From positions 1 to 64,000 of the forward strand of contig NZ_AXUN02000172.1 of the NCBI RefSeq assembly GCF_000495435.3: a stretch of DNA of 64,000 nucleotides, in the 5' to 3' direction. The stretch comes from Youngiibacter fragilis 232.1 (GTDB lineage Bacteria; Bacillota; Clostridia; Clostridiales; Clostridiaceae). Below, in pieces: positions 43,953-52,295 of this stretch. A model generated the notes under the pieces. The model did no database searches and was not told the DNA's origin. It was given only the letters and a program-made list of their open reading frames with translations. How positions within the stretch are numbered: position 1 is the first letter of the stretch; the number at the start of each line of letters is the position of its first letter. A program made the translations under genes and the position numbers.

Positions 43953-44750
43953 GTGGAGAAAAATAACCACTTGTCATATAATGAAGATAGTATCTTTATC
44001 AAGGCGGAGCAAATGATGGAAGAAAAGACATTCAGTTCTTTCGAGGTCATCAGTGAAAATGTAATAATCAAGAGGATAGACAAGTCTCTTCTGTCTTACG
44101 GGGAGATAAGGATACCCAACTATCTGAGGGATTTCTTCTATTTCCATGAAATGGAGAAGCACGACAGGTGGGATATAAGGATATCTTACAACCAGGATGA
44201 TTATTACGGCGTCCTTTACCTGGACGACTATAAGAAGCTAAGAGGCAAGCTCAGGTGGGGGAAGGACCTTACCCGTGAGCTTGGCAACGCTGCGGCCAAA
44301 TATATATTCGACAGGTACGATGGAACCCATGGTGAAGAGTCTGTGCCGCTGCTGAGGCTGAAGAAGCTTTCAAGGACGGAATTCATAGCTGAAGTGCTGT
44401 TCCCGCAGGAAATAATGGCCTGCAGGAAGCGGGGTCCTTTTGAGAGACCGGATGAAAGGTTCGAGAACGACCCTGAGACAAGGCTTGAGGTGCTCAAGGT
44501 GCATGGCCTGGATTGCTGGATCTGCGGATTCAACTATGAAAGCTCATACGGGGAGCTGGGAAAAGGTTTGATACAGGTGCATTACAAGGGAAAAGACGCG
44601 GAATCGGAGATTAGCCTGACTGATGACTTCATACCACTATGCGGCAACTGCCATGCGATGGTCCACATGATGGAGGATTCAGGAGCTGGTATCAAGGAGC
44701 TCAGGGATTACGTGAGGTTCAGGCAGGAGATAAGGAAAACAAAGAAATAA
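43953..44750 (+). CDS. HNH endonuclease-domain protein
   Basis: This is a 265-residue protein. The last 85 residues form an HNH nuclease domain: CWICGFNYESSYGELGKG, LIQVHYKG, DDFIPLCGNCHAMVHM. Four zinc cysteines are complete, but the usual HH pair reads His-Tyr (VHY). The N-terminal 170 residues are unrecognised, perhaps a target-recognition part. The GTG at 43953 has a poor ribosome site; ATG 44013 preceded by AAGGCGGAG is a good alternative. It lies directly upstream of the protease operon but has its own terminator, so the link is uncertain. It could be a restriction-type or homing nuclease. Confidence 0.75.
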   Translation: MEKNNHLSYNEDSIFIKAEQMMEEKTFSSFEVISENVIIKRIDKSLLSYGEIRIPNYLRDFFYFHEMEKHDRWDIRISYNQDDYYGVLYLDDYKKLRGKLRWGKDLTRELGNAAAKYIFDRYDGTHGEESVPLLRLKKLSRTEFIAEVLFPQEIMACRKRGPFERPDERFENDPETRLEVLKVHGLDCWICGFNYESSYGELGKGLIQVHYKGKDAESEISLTDDFIPLCGNCHAMVHMMEDSGAGIKELRDYVRFRQEIRKTKK

Positions 44751-44753
44751 GAC

Positions 44754-44775
44754 TGGCGGCGAAAGCCGCCATTTG
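44754..44775 (+). terminator. Hairpin after HNH gene
   Basis: A perfect 7-bp stem TGGCGGC (44754-44760) with 44765-44771 and a GAAA tetraloop is followed by a short T run. Confidence 0.6.
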
Positions 44776-44802
44776 CATTCCAAACTTTACCTGAACAAGT
44801 CA

Positions 44803-44851
44803 GAAAATTCACAATTTTCAGGTTGACTAACCTTGAGCCTGGTAATATCAT
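44803..44851 (+). promoter_or_regulatory. Promoter of the protease operon with two inverted repeats
   Basis: TTGACT (44823-44828), a 17-bp spacer and TATCAT (44846-44851) form a good promoter. Immediately upstream is GAAAATT-CAC-AATTTTC (44803-44819), and GGTT-GACT-AACC (44821-44832) covers the -35 box. Both are candidate operators. Confidence 0.65.
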
Positions 44852-44957
44852 TTTAGTAAGATATGAATAAGTGAGGATTATGATACAAGGCGAGTTGTAC
44901 CGTAACCACATGGAATGCGAGTTTCCGAAAAATCGGGAGAATTGCGCATTACGTCCA

Positions 44958-45034
44958 TGGGGTGCGGCAGGCGCCTTTTTTTGTGTCCAATTTAAGGCGC
45001 CGGAGCTCTTTTAGAAGGTTTCCAGGCGCTTTTC
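44958..45034 (+). promoter_or_regulatory. Leader with alternative GGCGCC hairpins (possible attenuator)
   Basis: GGTGC (44961-44965) can pair with GCGCC (44971-44975), followed directly by seven T residues, as in a weak terminator. AGGCGCCTT (44969-44977) can instead pair with AAGGCGCC (44994-45001), which would break it. A third copy, AGGCGCTTTT, is at 45024-45033. The ~200-nt leader thus contains mutually exclusive structures. Confidence 0.45.
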
Positions 45035-45056
45035 TACTAGAAAGGAGGGTTTTCAA

Positions 45057-45848
45057 ATGGCAAAGATGGCAGTGTGCGTAGGAATAAACGATTATCCGGG
45101 TTCTTCCAACGACCTTAAGGGCTGCATCAACGACGCGAAGGCATGGGCGGAGCTCCTGGAAAACCACTTCGGTTTTGAAAAGGGAAGCATAACCATTCTT
45201 ACGAATGCGAAGGCTACTAAAGCACGTGTACTTGAGGCTGTTGGGAAGATGGTAGAGGCTGCGGTGTCCGGAGATGTTGTAGTGTTCACCAATTCATCCC
45301 ATGGGACATATATTGAAGACACATCAGGTGATGAGGAGGCATATGATGAGGCGATGTGTCCGTATGACTGCAGCGAAAACCTTATACTTGACGATGAGCT
45401 GAGGGAGATGTTCTCCAAAGTGAAAAGAGGAGTCCACTTGACTGTAATATCAGACTCCTGCCATTCCGGATCGGTGACAAGGCTCATGGAAGGCAAGGAA
45501 TACAGGAAGCCAAGGTTCCTAAGCCCTGACAGGATAGGAAAGGCGACAATCGGGAACATATACAAGGCAAAGTCAAGCAGGAAGTCAAAGCATCCGCAGT
45601 CAGGCATGAAGGATGTTCTGCTTTCCGGATGCACAAGTGATGAATACTCCTATGACGCAAGTATCGGAGGGAAATATCATGGAGCGATGACCTACTATGC
45701 CCTGGAAGCGATCGCTGAGTCGGGATACAATCTGACCTACAGAGAGCTTCACAAGCTTCTTCTCGGGAAAATCAGGGAAGCAGGGTACCCTCAGACACCA
45801 CAGCTTGAAGGGAAGAAGGCTAACAAGGGAAGGAAGGTCTTCGAATGA
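45057..45848 (+). CDS. Caspase-fold peptidase (C14, metacaspase-like)
   Basis: This is a cysteine protease of 263 residues consisting of the caspase domain alone. It opens with the family strand MAVCVGINDYPGSSNDLKGC. The catalytic dyad is His82 (NSSHGTY) and Cys135 (SDSCHSGS), both intact, with acidic pocket candidates near Asp92 and Asp133. Metacaspases cut after Arg or Lys. There is no signal peptide or pro-domain, so activation probably depends on partner proteins or calcium. AAAGGAGGG precedes the ATG. It is the first gene of the operon and overlaps the CHAT gene by ATGA. Confidence 0.92.
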   Translation: MAKMAVCVGINDYPGSSNDLKGCINDAKAWAELLENHFGFEKGSITILTNAKATKARVLEAVGKMVEAAVSGDVVVFTNSSHGTYIEDTSGDEEAYDEAMCPYDCSENLILDDELREMFSKVKRGVHLTVISDSCHSGSVTRLMEGKEYRKPRFLSPDRIGKATIGNIYKAKSSRKSKHPQSGMKDVLLSGCTSDEYSYDASIGGKYHGAMTYYALEAIAESGYNLTYRELHKLLLGKIREAGYPQTPQLEGKKANKGRKVFE

Positions 45849-46993
45849 TGTTCGGGGGATATTCAAAGGGTGGACTTTCGCTTCCAACAGTTGTCCACAT
45901 ATCGATATCGAGGTTCCTGAAAAGCCTTCCGAAGAAAGGCGAGCCACTTCAGTTCCTGGTGTCAATGCATGTCGAGGGGACAGGTGTCACATGGCAGAAG
46001 AATGTAACGGTCGATCCCGCAGATGAGAAGAGGATGCTCGGGCTTACTCAGGACCTCTACCTCTGGAGCGTTAATCAGGGCTTCAGGAAGGAGGAGGCAG
46101 AGAAGAAGCTCCATGAGCTTGGAGGAGTACTCCATAAGGCATTCATCGGAAGTGATGGAGAGGATTTTCTTAAGATGCACGATCCGACGACACTGCTTCT
46201 TAATGTTGACGAGACCATCATGAACCTTCCCTGGGAGCTTATAGGAAAGCACAGACCCCTTGCATTGAGGCTTCCGTTCGGAAGGCTTGTAACCACAAGG
46301 ATACTTCCTGAAAAAGAAAGGGATGCTCTTTCTAAAGACAGTACACTTAAGATCCTTGCAATAGGAAACCCTACTGGTGACCTGTATGGAGGCATCAGGG
46401 AAATAGAATCGATAAGGGAGCTTGAAGGTGAATATGCAGGCTACCGTATCGAGGTAAGGACTCTGACCGGTGAGGAAGCAACCAAGCAGGCATTCCTTGA
46501 CCTGGCAAGGACAGGTGAATTCGACATCATACACTTCGCCGGACATGGAGATTTCAAAGAATCAAGTCCCAAGATGAGCGGTATAAGGTTCGCTGATGGA
46601 GTGTTCACAGCGGCTGAGGTTGCTTTCATCGGATGGAAGTCACCGCCATATATAGTATTCAACAGCTCCTGCGAATCAGGACGGTCAGGCGGGGGGAAGC
46701 GGCTGATATCCCGAAAGGGCTCAGGCAACGGAATGGCGGCTGCCTTCATAGCAGCAGGAGTATCAGGCTATGCAGGCTATTTCTATCCTGTTACAGATAC
46801 GGGTGCAGCCCTTATGACGACAAGATTCTACAGGGCCATGCTGGAGCTGAAGAACATCGGGCTGGCCTTCATGGAGGCAAGGGAAACTGCAGTCTTCGAG
46901 CTCGAAGGGACCATGGACCTCGCAGGCTATTCCGCCATATTCTACGGTGATGCGGCAACAGGGAAGAGGAGAGACGTGTACACAAAGGCATGA
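45845..46993 (+). CDS. CHAT-domain protease
   Basis: This is a 382-residue protein whose C-terminal two thirds form a CHAT domain, a caspase-like peptidase of clan CD. The motif DIIHFAGHGDF supplies His230/His234, and FNSSCESG supplies Cys276, so the active site looks complete. The first 90 residues are a separate alpha/beta region with a predicted helix. CHAT proteases act in gasdermin activation and in type III CRISPR-linked Craspase; no gasdermin or Cas gene is seen here. Unlike most, it is not fused to TPRs, but TPR-like proteins are encoded at the end of the same operon. Translation is coupled to the caspase gene. Confidence 0.9.
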   Translation: MMFGGYSKGGLSLPTVVHISISRFLKSLPKKGEPLQFLVSMHVEGTGVTWQKNVTVDPADEKRMLGLTQDLYLWSVNQGFRKEEAEKKLHELGGVLHKAFIGSDGEDFLKMHDPTTLLLNVDETIMNLPWELIGKHRPLALRLPFGRLVTTRILPEKERDALSKDSTLKILAIGNPTGDLYGGIREIESIRELEGEYAGYRIEVRTLTGEEATKQAFLDLARTGEFDIIHFAGHGDFKESSPKMSGIRFADGVFTAAEVAFIGWKSPPYIVFNSSCESGRSGGGKRLISRKGSGNGMAAAFIAAGVSGYAGYFYPVTDTGAALMTTRFYRAMLELKNIGLAFMEARETAVFELEGTMDLAGYSAIFYGDAATGKRRDVYTKA

Positions 46994-47007
46994 AAGGAGA
47001 TAGAGGG

Positions 47008-48348
47008 ATGGCAAAAGGTACAGTTATAGATGTGCACTGTCATCTGTTTGGCGCGAAGTTTGCTGTGATGGAGCTTGCTTACGCGACCTGGGCGGTCATC
47101 AGGAAGGAGTATCCATACGGCATAAGGCCAAGAGGGGTTTTCGAGCCGCTGAAGCTGCTAGCCAGGGTCCAGGGCGTGGCAGACCTTGCTGCCTATGCTG
47201 CGAGGCTCATCACGGTGGCAACAGGAGATGAGAATACAAACTACGGGCTGCAGATTGAATCCTTCAGGAAAAGCCTGCTTGGAAAGAAGGAGCTTATAGT
47301 AGTACCACTTATGATGGATGTGTATTTTGCGCTTCATGACAACAAGAGGTTTTCGGGAGCAAAGGGAAGTGCGGTTAAGGGATTTGAGGTCGGTCCTCTG
47401 GAGATGGAAGAGTTCAACCTGCACCTGGAAAATGTGAAGAGGCTTGTCGAGAAGGAGAAGGCAAAGATTGCAGTCGCAAGGGGTGATTCAGTCAGGAGAG
47501 GAGCCGATGAGGCAATAGAGAGGACATTCAAGGATGTAAGGAAGGAATTCCTTAAGGGAAGCGCCAGAGGATCCGGCAAAGGATATGAAGGTATTTTGAT
47601 GACACCGGGCTACAGGTACCAGCTTGAGGAGCTGGAAGCCCTTGCAAGGGACAATGAAGGAAGAGTATATCCGTTCCTTGCTGTTGACCCGAGGAGGGAG
47701 GGCTTCATGGAACTGGTAGGGATGAAGATTGCAGAGGGAAACGGACCGTTCAGAGGGATAAAGCTGTATCCGCCCCTTGGTTATCTGCCGTCACATGAGG
47801 CGCTTAAGGAGCTTTACGGATATTGTGAAAAATTCAAGATTCCAGTGACTGTGCACTGCTCGCTTGGGGGAATGCAGAATTTCAGGAAGATCAATAGGGT
47901 GACAGGATGGGACAGGAAGGCTGAGGATGTGGATTTCAAGGCTATGGGTACGACGAAGAGCGGGTTTTATGCGGATCCGGAGACCTGGGAGGCAGTACTT
48001 GATCTGTTCCCCGAACTGAAGCTGAACCTTGGTCACTTCGGAGGTCCGGGTACAGGTACAGAAGGTTCTTTGAACAAGGAGTGGGTAACGACCATAAGAA
48101 GGCTCATGGGGGAATTTCCTAATGTGTATGCTGACATAGGCTACGTATCGGACATGGACAGGGCGGCTGAAACATTGGAGCTTATTGAAGCGGATTCACT
48201 GCTTAAGGAACGTGTGATGTTCGGGACGGATTATGTGATGGTGATGATGGACCTGAACCTCGGCGGACTTGACAAGTATTTCAACAGCTACTACGGGCTT
48301 GATCCAGAGCTTCTTTCCGGAAATGCGCGGCGATTCCTGGGTATCTGA
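47008..48348 (+). CDS. Metal-dependent amidohydrolase (Amidohydro_2-like)
   Basis: This is a TIM-barrel hydrolase of 446 residues. DVHCHLF (His10, His12) is the first metal motif, GIKLYPPLGYLPSH lies mid-chain, and VTVHCSLGG, LNLGHFGGPG and MFGTDYV are the later metal-binding strands. The order matches the ACMSD/amidohydrolase-2 family. Residues about 50-200 form an unusual helical insertion rich in Lys and Glu. The ATG at 47008 follows AAAGGAG; ATG 46990 overlapping the CHAT stop is possible. Its reaction in this operon is unknown: it might hydrolyse a small molecule or a peptide-like signal. Confidence 0.82.
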   Translation: MAKGTVIDVHCHLFGAKFAVMELAYATWAVIRKEYPYGIRPRGVFEPLKLLARVQGVADLAAYAARLITVATGDENTNYGLQIESFRKSLLGKKELIVVPLMMDVYFALHDNKRFSGAKGSAVKGFEVGPLEMEEFNLHLENVKRLVEKEKAKIAVARGDSVRRGADEAIERTFKDVRKEFLKGSARGSGKGYEGILMTPGYRYQLEELEALARDNEGRVYPFLAVDPRREGFMELVGMKIAEGNGPFRGIKLYPPLGYLPSHEALKELYGYCEKFKIPVTVHCSLGGMQNFRKINRVTGWDRKAEDVDFKAMGTTKSGFYADPETWEAVLDLFPELKLNLGHFGGPGTGTEGSLNKEWVTTIRRLMGEFPNVYADIGYVSDMDRAAETLELIEADSLLKERVMFGTDYVMVMMDLNLGGLDKYFNSYYGLDPELLSGNARRFLGI

Positions 48349-48377
48349 CAACACTAAGGACAAAAGGAGGAATAAGA

Positions 48378-49949
48378 ATGCCTATAGATTTCACAAGGTT
48401 TGATTTGAGCAAGATAAGACAGATACGGCAATTCAAGATCAATTATGAGAGTGTAAGGAATTTCGAGACTGTAGTCACAAGGGGACCGGTTCTTCAGACA
48501 TATGTAGATTTTGTCCATCTGAATCCGCTGCTCCTCATGAAGACCACTGAACAGCCAAGGCCGGAATTTTCAGATGACCTGAAGCACCTTAGGTCAGAAT
48601 CGACCTTCGCATTCCCTAAGGGGAAGGTGATAGTCCTCGTCAACGACGGGCTTTATCCGGCGATAAAGGCTTCAGTTGACCAGTATGTCAGGGACCTTGC
48701 CTATGAAGGATATTTTGCGGTAGTATATACGGTCCTGAGGGGGACACCAGCCCAGCTGAGAAACTTCCTGAAAGGGAAGAGACCTATTGTCGGAGCGGTA
48801 ATGATAGGGAGCATTCCTGCTGCATGGTACGAGGATACTGATGGTGCCGAATTCCCTTGTGACCTGTTCTTCATGGACCTTGACGGGGACTGGAAGGACA
48901 CGGATGCTGACGGGAAATATAATGAGCACACTACGAATGTGCTTCCTGAGGTCTGGGTGGGAAGGCTTTGGACTCCGACTTCGGGCGGCAATGATGCGGC
49001 ACTGATAATCGACTATTTCTCAAGGAACCACAAGTTCAGAAAGGGCAGGTTCGGATGCTCCTGCGAGGGCCTTGCATACGTAGATGATGACTGGAGCGGT
49101 TTCGGTGACTGTGCCCTCGATATGGCGATACCCGCTGCCGGGATAGAAGTGGTCACAGACCATACCCAGACTGACGGAGACAGGTTCAAGGTCGAGCTTG
49201 ACCAGCACAGGGGTTGGCTGCAGGTATGCACCCACTCAAATCCGGGGCTGCATTCCTTCAAGGTTCCCGGAGCTCCAACTGAGTACGTGTACAACACCTA
49301 CCTCAGGGATACCAATGCGCCGAATGCCTATTTCTACAACCTCTTCGCCTGCAGCAGCGCACTCTTCACTCAGGCTGAATATATGGCGGGCTGGTACATA
49401 TTTGACAAGGCGGGAGGCCAGGTAAGCAACGGTATGGCAGCTGTAGGAAGTGCCAAATCAGGATCGATGCTCTACTTCGAGAATTTCTACGCACCGATGG
49501 GTGCCGGCAAGGTTGTCGGAGATGCATATGTTGACTGGTGGAAATGCCTTGGACTGACACATGATGCGAATGAGATACACTGGCATTACGGCATGGTCCT
49601 CCTCGGTGACCCTACGATTAACTGGTTCACAGGGGCGGTACCTGTACCAAGGACTCCGAGGAACGGGTCGGTGTTCGACCACTTCCCGAGGACAATGAGG
49701 CTGAGCTGGAATCCTGTACCGATAGCAGGGGCAAAGTACAGGGTTGAAATTGATGCCTTCGGAGCGAAGAACGCAGGAAAATGGGCCGCTGAGACAGGTC
49801 AGACATGGCTGGTTTCAGGACTGCTCAATACCACAAGCTATGACCACGTGTTTGTCGGAGCACAAAGGGGAAGGTGGAGAGTAAGGTCCATAGTCAACAA
49901 CATAAGCGCACCGTGGAGCGACTGGAGCTACTTCAGGTTTACTGTATGA
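48378..49949 (+). CDS. Gingipain-like (C25) cysteine peptidase with C-terminal beta domain
   Basis: This is a 523-residue protein resembling peptidase family C25. GKVIVLVNDGLYPAIKASVDQY starts the catalytic domain, DLFFMDLDGDWKDTDADG is the Asp-rich segment common in C25 proteins, LPEVWVGRL follows, and the dyad is probably His286 (VCTHSNPG) and Cys325 (FACSSALF). The last 95 residues (RNGSVFDHFPRTMRLSWNPVPIAGAKYRVEID...) look like a fibronectin type III-like domain. Known gingipains are secreted, but no signal peptide is seen here. This is the third clan-CD protease of the operon. AAAGGAGGAATAAG precedes the ATG. Confidence 0.8.
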   Translation: MPIDFTRFDLSKIRQIRQFKINYESVRNFETVVTRGPVLQTYVDFVHLNPLLLMKTTEQPRPEFSDDLKHLRSESTFAFPKGKVIVLVNDGLYPAIKASVDQYVRDLAYEGYFAVVYTVLRGTPAQLRNFLKGKRPIVGAVMIGSIPAAWYEDTDGAEFPCDLFFMDLDGDWKDTDADGKYNEHTTNVLPEVWVGRLWTPTSGGNDAALIIDYFSRNHKFRKGRFGCSCEGLAYVDDDWSGFGDCALDMAIPAAGIEVVTDHTQTDGDRFKVELDQHRGWLQVCTHSNPGLHSFKVPGAPTEYVYNTYLRDTNAPNAYFYNLFACSSALFTQAEYMAGWYIFDKAGGQVSNGMAAVGSAKSGSMLYFENFYAPMGAGKVVGDAYVDWWKCLGLTHDANEIHWHYGMVLLGDPTINWFTGAVPVPRTPRNGSVFDHFPRTMRLSWNPVPIAGAKYRVEIDAFGAKNAGKWAAETGQTWLVSGLLNTTSYDHVFVGAQRGRWRVRSIVNNISAPWSDWSYFRFTV

Positions 49950-50218
49950 TCCGGGAGGTAAGGGGGAGGCTCAGATTCGGGCCGTCTCCCTGCCTTGAGA
50001 TACCCTGCATGCCTGGCACCGCTTTCCAGGTCAGGGAAGGGGACGACCTGTGGCTATTGAGGTATGATGGAAGGCTCCTTGACTGGGGGGATGAGGCAGA
50101 AGGGATTCATCTGGTTGAAGGAATGGATGTAAAGCTTGTGGGAACTGAAGGCGTTTTAAAGGATATGTATGGCATGGAGCATCTTGTGATGGACCTTGTA
50201 AGGATTGAGAAGATATAG
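49946..50218 (+). CDS. Small protein of protease operon, function unknown
   Basis: This is a 90-residue protein, predicted mostly beta (RGRLRFGPSPCLEIPC...LWLLRYDGRLLDWGD...). It overlaps the C25-like gene by ATGA, so it is translationally coupled to it. This suggests a cofactor or inhibitor of that protease, but no family was recognised. A longer upstream frame (from 49874) is an antisense-free extension inside the previous gene and is rejected. Confidence 0.65.
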   Translation: MIREVRGRLRFGPSPCLEIPCMPGTAFQVREGDDLWLLRYDGRLLDWGDEAEGIHLVEGMDVKLVGTEGVLKDMYGMEHLVMDLVRIEKI

Positions 50219-50246
50219 ACTTATCTGCTGATGGAAGGAGGGATTC

Positions 50247-51320
50247 ATGCAATTGGACATCAAGACTGTAAAGGGAATAACTCAAAAAATTGCTGAGAAG
50301 CTTGCAGAATCAAAGATCAACACTGTTGAAGGCCTGAGGGCGGCGACAAGGACGACGGCAATGAGAACTGAGCTTTCAAAAAAGACAGGGATAAGCTATG
50401 GTCAGCTGTACAGCTTATCAAAGCAGGCTGAGCTTCTTGGCATAGGCGGAATGACAGGAGAAAATGCCGAGACGCTGGTCAGGGCAGGCATAAGGAGCAT
50501 TTCTGACCTTTCCTGGGCTCTGACCTCAAGCATCGGGACATTCCTGAGAACGATGGAAAGGTCCGGAGCCCTGAAGCAGTCAGGGCCTGGAGCTGCTGAG
50601 CTTGAGCTGTTGAAAGAGGCGGCAAGGAAGCAGAAGTCAAAATTCGAGCCTGACAAGGATGATTTGGTAAATCCGTACATCGAATTTGAAAAGGAGCGGA
50701 AGGTGACAGTTCCTGAAGGGGCTGTGCACAGAGGGGGAGGTGAGGAGACTATCGGCTTCTTCAGCGGAATAAAGGATATCATGGTTGATATCGGAGAAGG
50801 CATAGCGGAGGCTCAGCATGCACTGGACCTTAGCTCCATGGATATCCAGAATTCCATACTTGACGACCCGGAGCTTGCAGCCTATGGCTTCAACGCAAGC
50901 TGGTACACCATTCCGGAGGCAACCTTCACATTGAAGATGGAATATGCGGTAACTGAAGAGAAGTCATCATCAGGCACCACAACCATCCGCAGGTTCCTTG
51001 TCAGTCCGTCAAACGCAAGATACAACAACTACTTCAAGTCACAGGAATCGGCCTCGAGCACAATTTCAATGAGGTTCGTTCCGATACCGCCGCCGGACAG
51101 GTTCACGGACAGGATAGCCATGCCTGACCTTTTGGGGATGGAACACGATGAAGCCCTTGAAGAGCTCAGGCTATTGAGGATCCCTCTGGGAAACGTGGAT
51201 TCAATAGTGGGAGCCACGAGCAGCGGCAAAGCCACGGAGGTCACCTGGCAGTCAGTTGATGCTGGAAAGATCCTCAAGATTGGTGAAAAGGTCAGCCTGA
51301 AGGTTACTGCCAGAACGTAA
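50247..51320 (+). CDS. DUF4332-like helix-hairpin-helix, shared beta domain and PASTA-like domain protein
   Basis: This protein has 357 residues in three parts. Residues 1-95 are tandem helix-hairpin-helix units like DUF4332 (VKGITQKIAEKLAESKINTVEGL, KKTGISYGQLYSLSKQAELL). Residues about 170-290 hold the domain apparently shared with the next proteins (GIAEAQHALD, YTIPEATFTLKMEYAV, STISMRFVPIPPP). Residues about 293-357 resemble one PASTA repeat (MPDLLGMEHDEALEELRLLRIPLG...VSLKV). There is no membrane segment, so it is unlike PASTA kinases. It may be a scaffold binding nucleic acid or protein and recruiting the proteases. GGAAGGAGGG precedes the ATG. Confidence 0.7.
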   Translation: MQLDIKTVKGITQKIAEKLAESKINTVEGLRAATRTTAMRTELSKKTGISYGQLYSLSKQAELLGIGGMTGENAETLVRAGIRSISDLSWALTSSIGTFLRTMERSGALKQSGPGAAELELLKEAARKQKSKFEPDKDDLVNPYIEFEKERKVTVPEGAVHRGGGEETIGFFSGIKDIMVDIGEGIAEAQHALDLSSMDIQNSILDDPELAAYGFNASWYTIPEATFTLKMEYAVTEEKSSSGTTTIRRFLVSPSNARYNNYFKSQESASSTISMRFVPIPPPDRFTDRIAMPDLLGMEHDEALEELRLLRIPLGNVDSIVGATSSGKATEVTWQSVDAGKILKIGEKVSLKVTART

Positions 51321-51338
51321 GCTAAGAGGAGGGAACAT

Positions 51339-52271
51339 ATGCCGGACAATATAGAGCTGAACAGACTTCAGACCGTTCTGAGGACCAAGGAGAATCTCAT
51401 AACGAGGCTTACGGGTGAGAAGGAGGCTCTTCTTTCTGAAAAGGCGGTTCTTGCAAATCAGGTCGCACAGCACGTCACGACAATAAGAAGCCTTGAGAGG
51501 GAAAAGCTTGCAGCTGAGACCAGACTGAATGGGGCCATAGAGGCAGAAAAGAGGCTAAGTACCGCGAAGGATAACCAGATACTGAAGCTTCAGGAGGAGA
51601 AGACAAGCCTCTTTGCCCAGGTAAGCCAGAACCTTTCACAGATACAGAGCCTGCAGCAGGAGAAGAAGGTCCTTGAGAACAGCTACAAGGTTCAGATGGA
51701 GACGGAGAGGAAGGCTGCTGCGTTGAAGGACGCTGAGATTTCAAGGCTCAAGGAGACCATAGCCGAGCTTTCAAGAGGAGCAGGTGCGGGGGAGGAAGTG
51801 CTTAAGGAGCTTACATCAGCTCAGCTTAACCTCACGCAGGTAACGCTGCATGACAAGATGGTCATGCAGCAGCTTGTTGAGGCACAATCCATGAACCTCA
51901 TAAGTGAAGACAGGATAAGGAGGCTTGGGGTTCAGGTAGAGGACCTGACGAAAACAATAGCAGAACTCCAGCTGGACAGGACAGGGATAAGGGCAGAGCT
52001 TGAGATACTCCGGAAAAGGTTCGAAACTTCATTTTCAGCAGAGGAGCTATCAGGGTACCTTAACAGCGCTGTGGACACCTTCAACATGCAGGAGAACACA
52101 TCAGACCCGAATGTCAACTACATCATAAACGGACTTGACCTTCAGCTGAAGGCGAAGCTTTTCAAGGACGACCAGGACAGGATGATGCTGACTGGTGCAG
52201 ATGTGGCTTCAAAAAGCGAAAACACCATAAGCACACTTAACATTTCGATAAGAGCAGTACCGAAGATCTAA
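51339..52271 (+). CDS. Long coiled-coil protein with C-terminal domain of shared type
   Basis: This protein has 310 residues. Residues 1-225 form an almost continuous heptad coiled coil rich in Glu, Lys and Leu (ENLITRLTGEKEALLSEKAVLANQ...). The last 75 residues (LNSAVDTFNMQEN...LDLQLKAKLF...TISTLNISIRAVP) resemble in pattern the domain of the flanking proteins. It probably serves as a dimeric or filament-forming scaffold. AAGAGGAGGGAACAT precedes the ATG. Function is unknown. Confidence 0.7.
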   Translation: MPDNIELNRLQTVLRTKENLITRLTGEKEALLSEKAVLANQVAQHVTTIRSLEREKLAAETRLNGAIEAEKRLSTAKDNQILKLQEEKTSLFAQVSQNLSQIQSLQQEKKVLENSYKVQMETERKAAALKDAEISRLKETIAELSRGAGAGEEVLKELTSAQLNLTQVTLHDKMVMQQLVEAQSMNLISEDRIRRLGVQVEDLTKTIAELQLDRTGIRAELEILRKRFETSFSAEELSGYLNSAVDTFNMQENTSDPNVNYIINGLDLQLKAKLFKDDQDRMMLTGADVASKSENTISTLNISIRAVPKI

Positions 52272-52295
52272 GACAAAAAGAAAGGAGGAATTTTG

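Noticed and set aside
46075-46546. Minus-strand open frames under the CHAT gene
   Set aside because: Frame shadows without motifs; the CHAT active-site motifs on the plus strand are clear.
45845-46993. Type III CRISPR Craspase component
   Set aside because: No Cas7-11-like or other Cas gene and no repeat array in the window; the TPRs are not fused to the CHAT protein.
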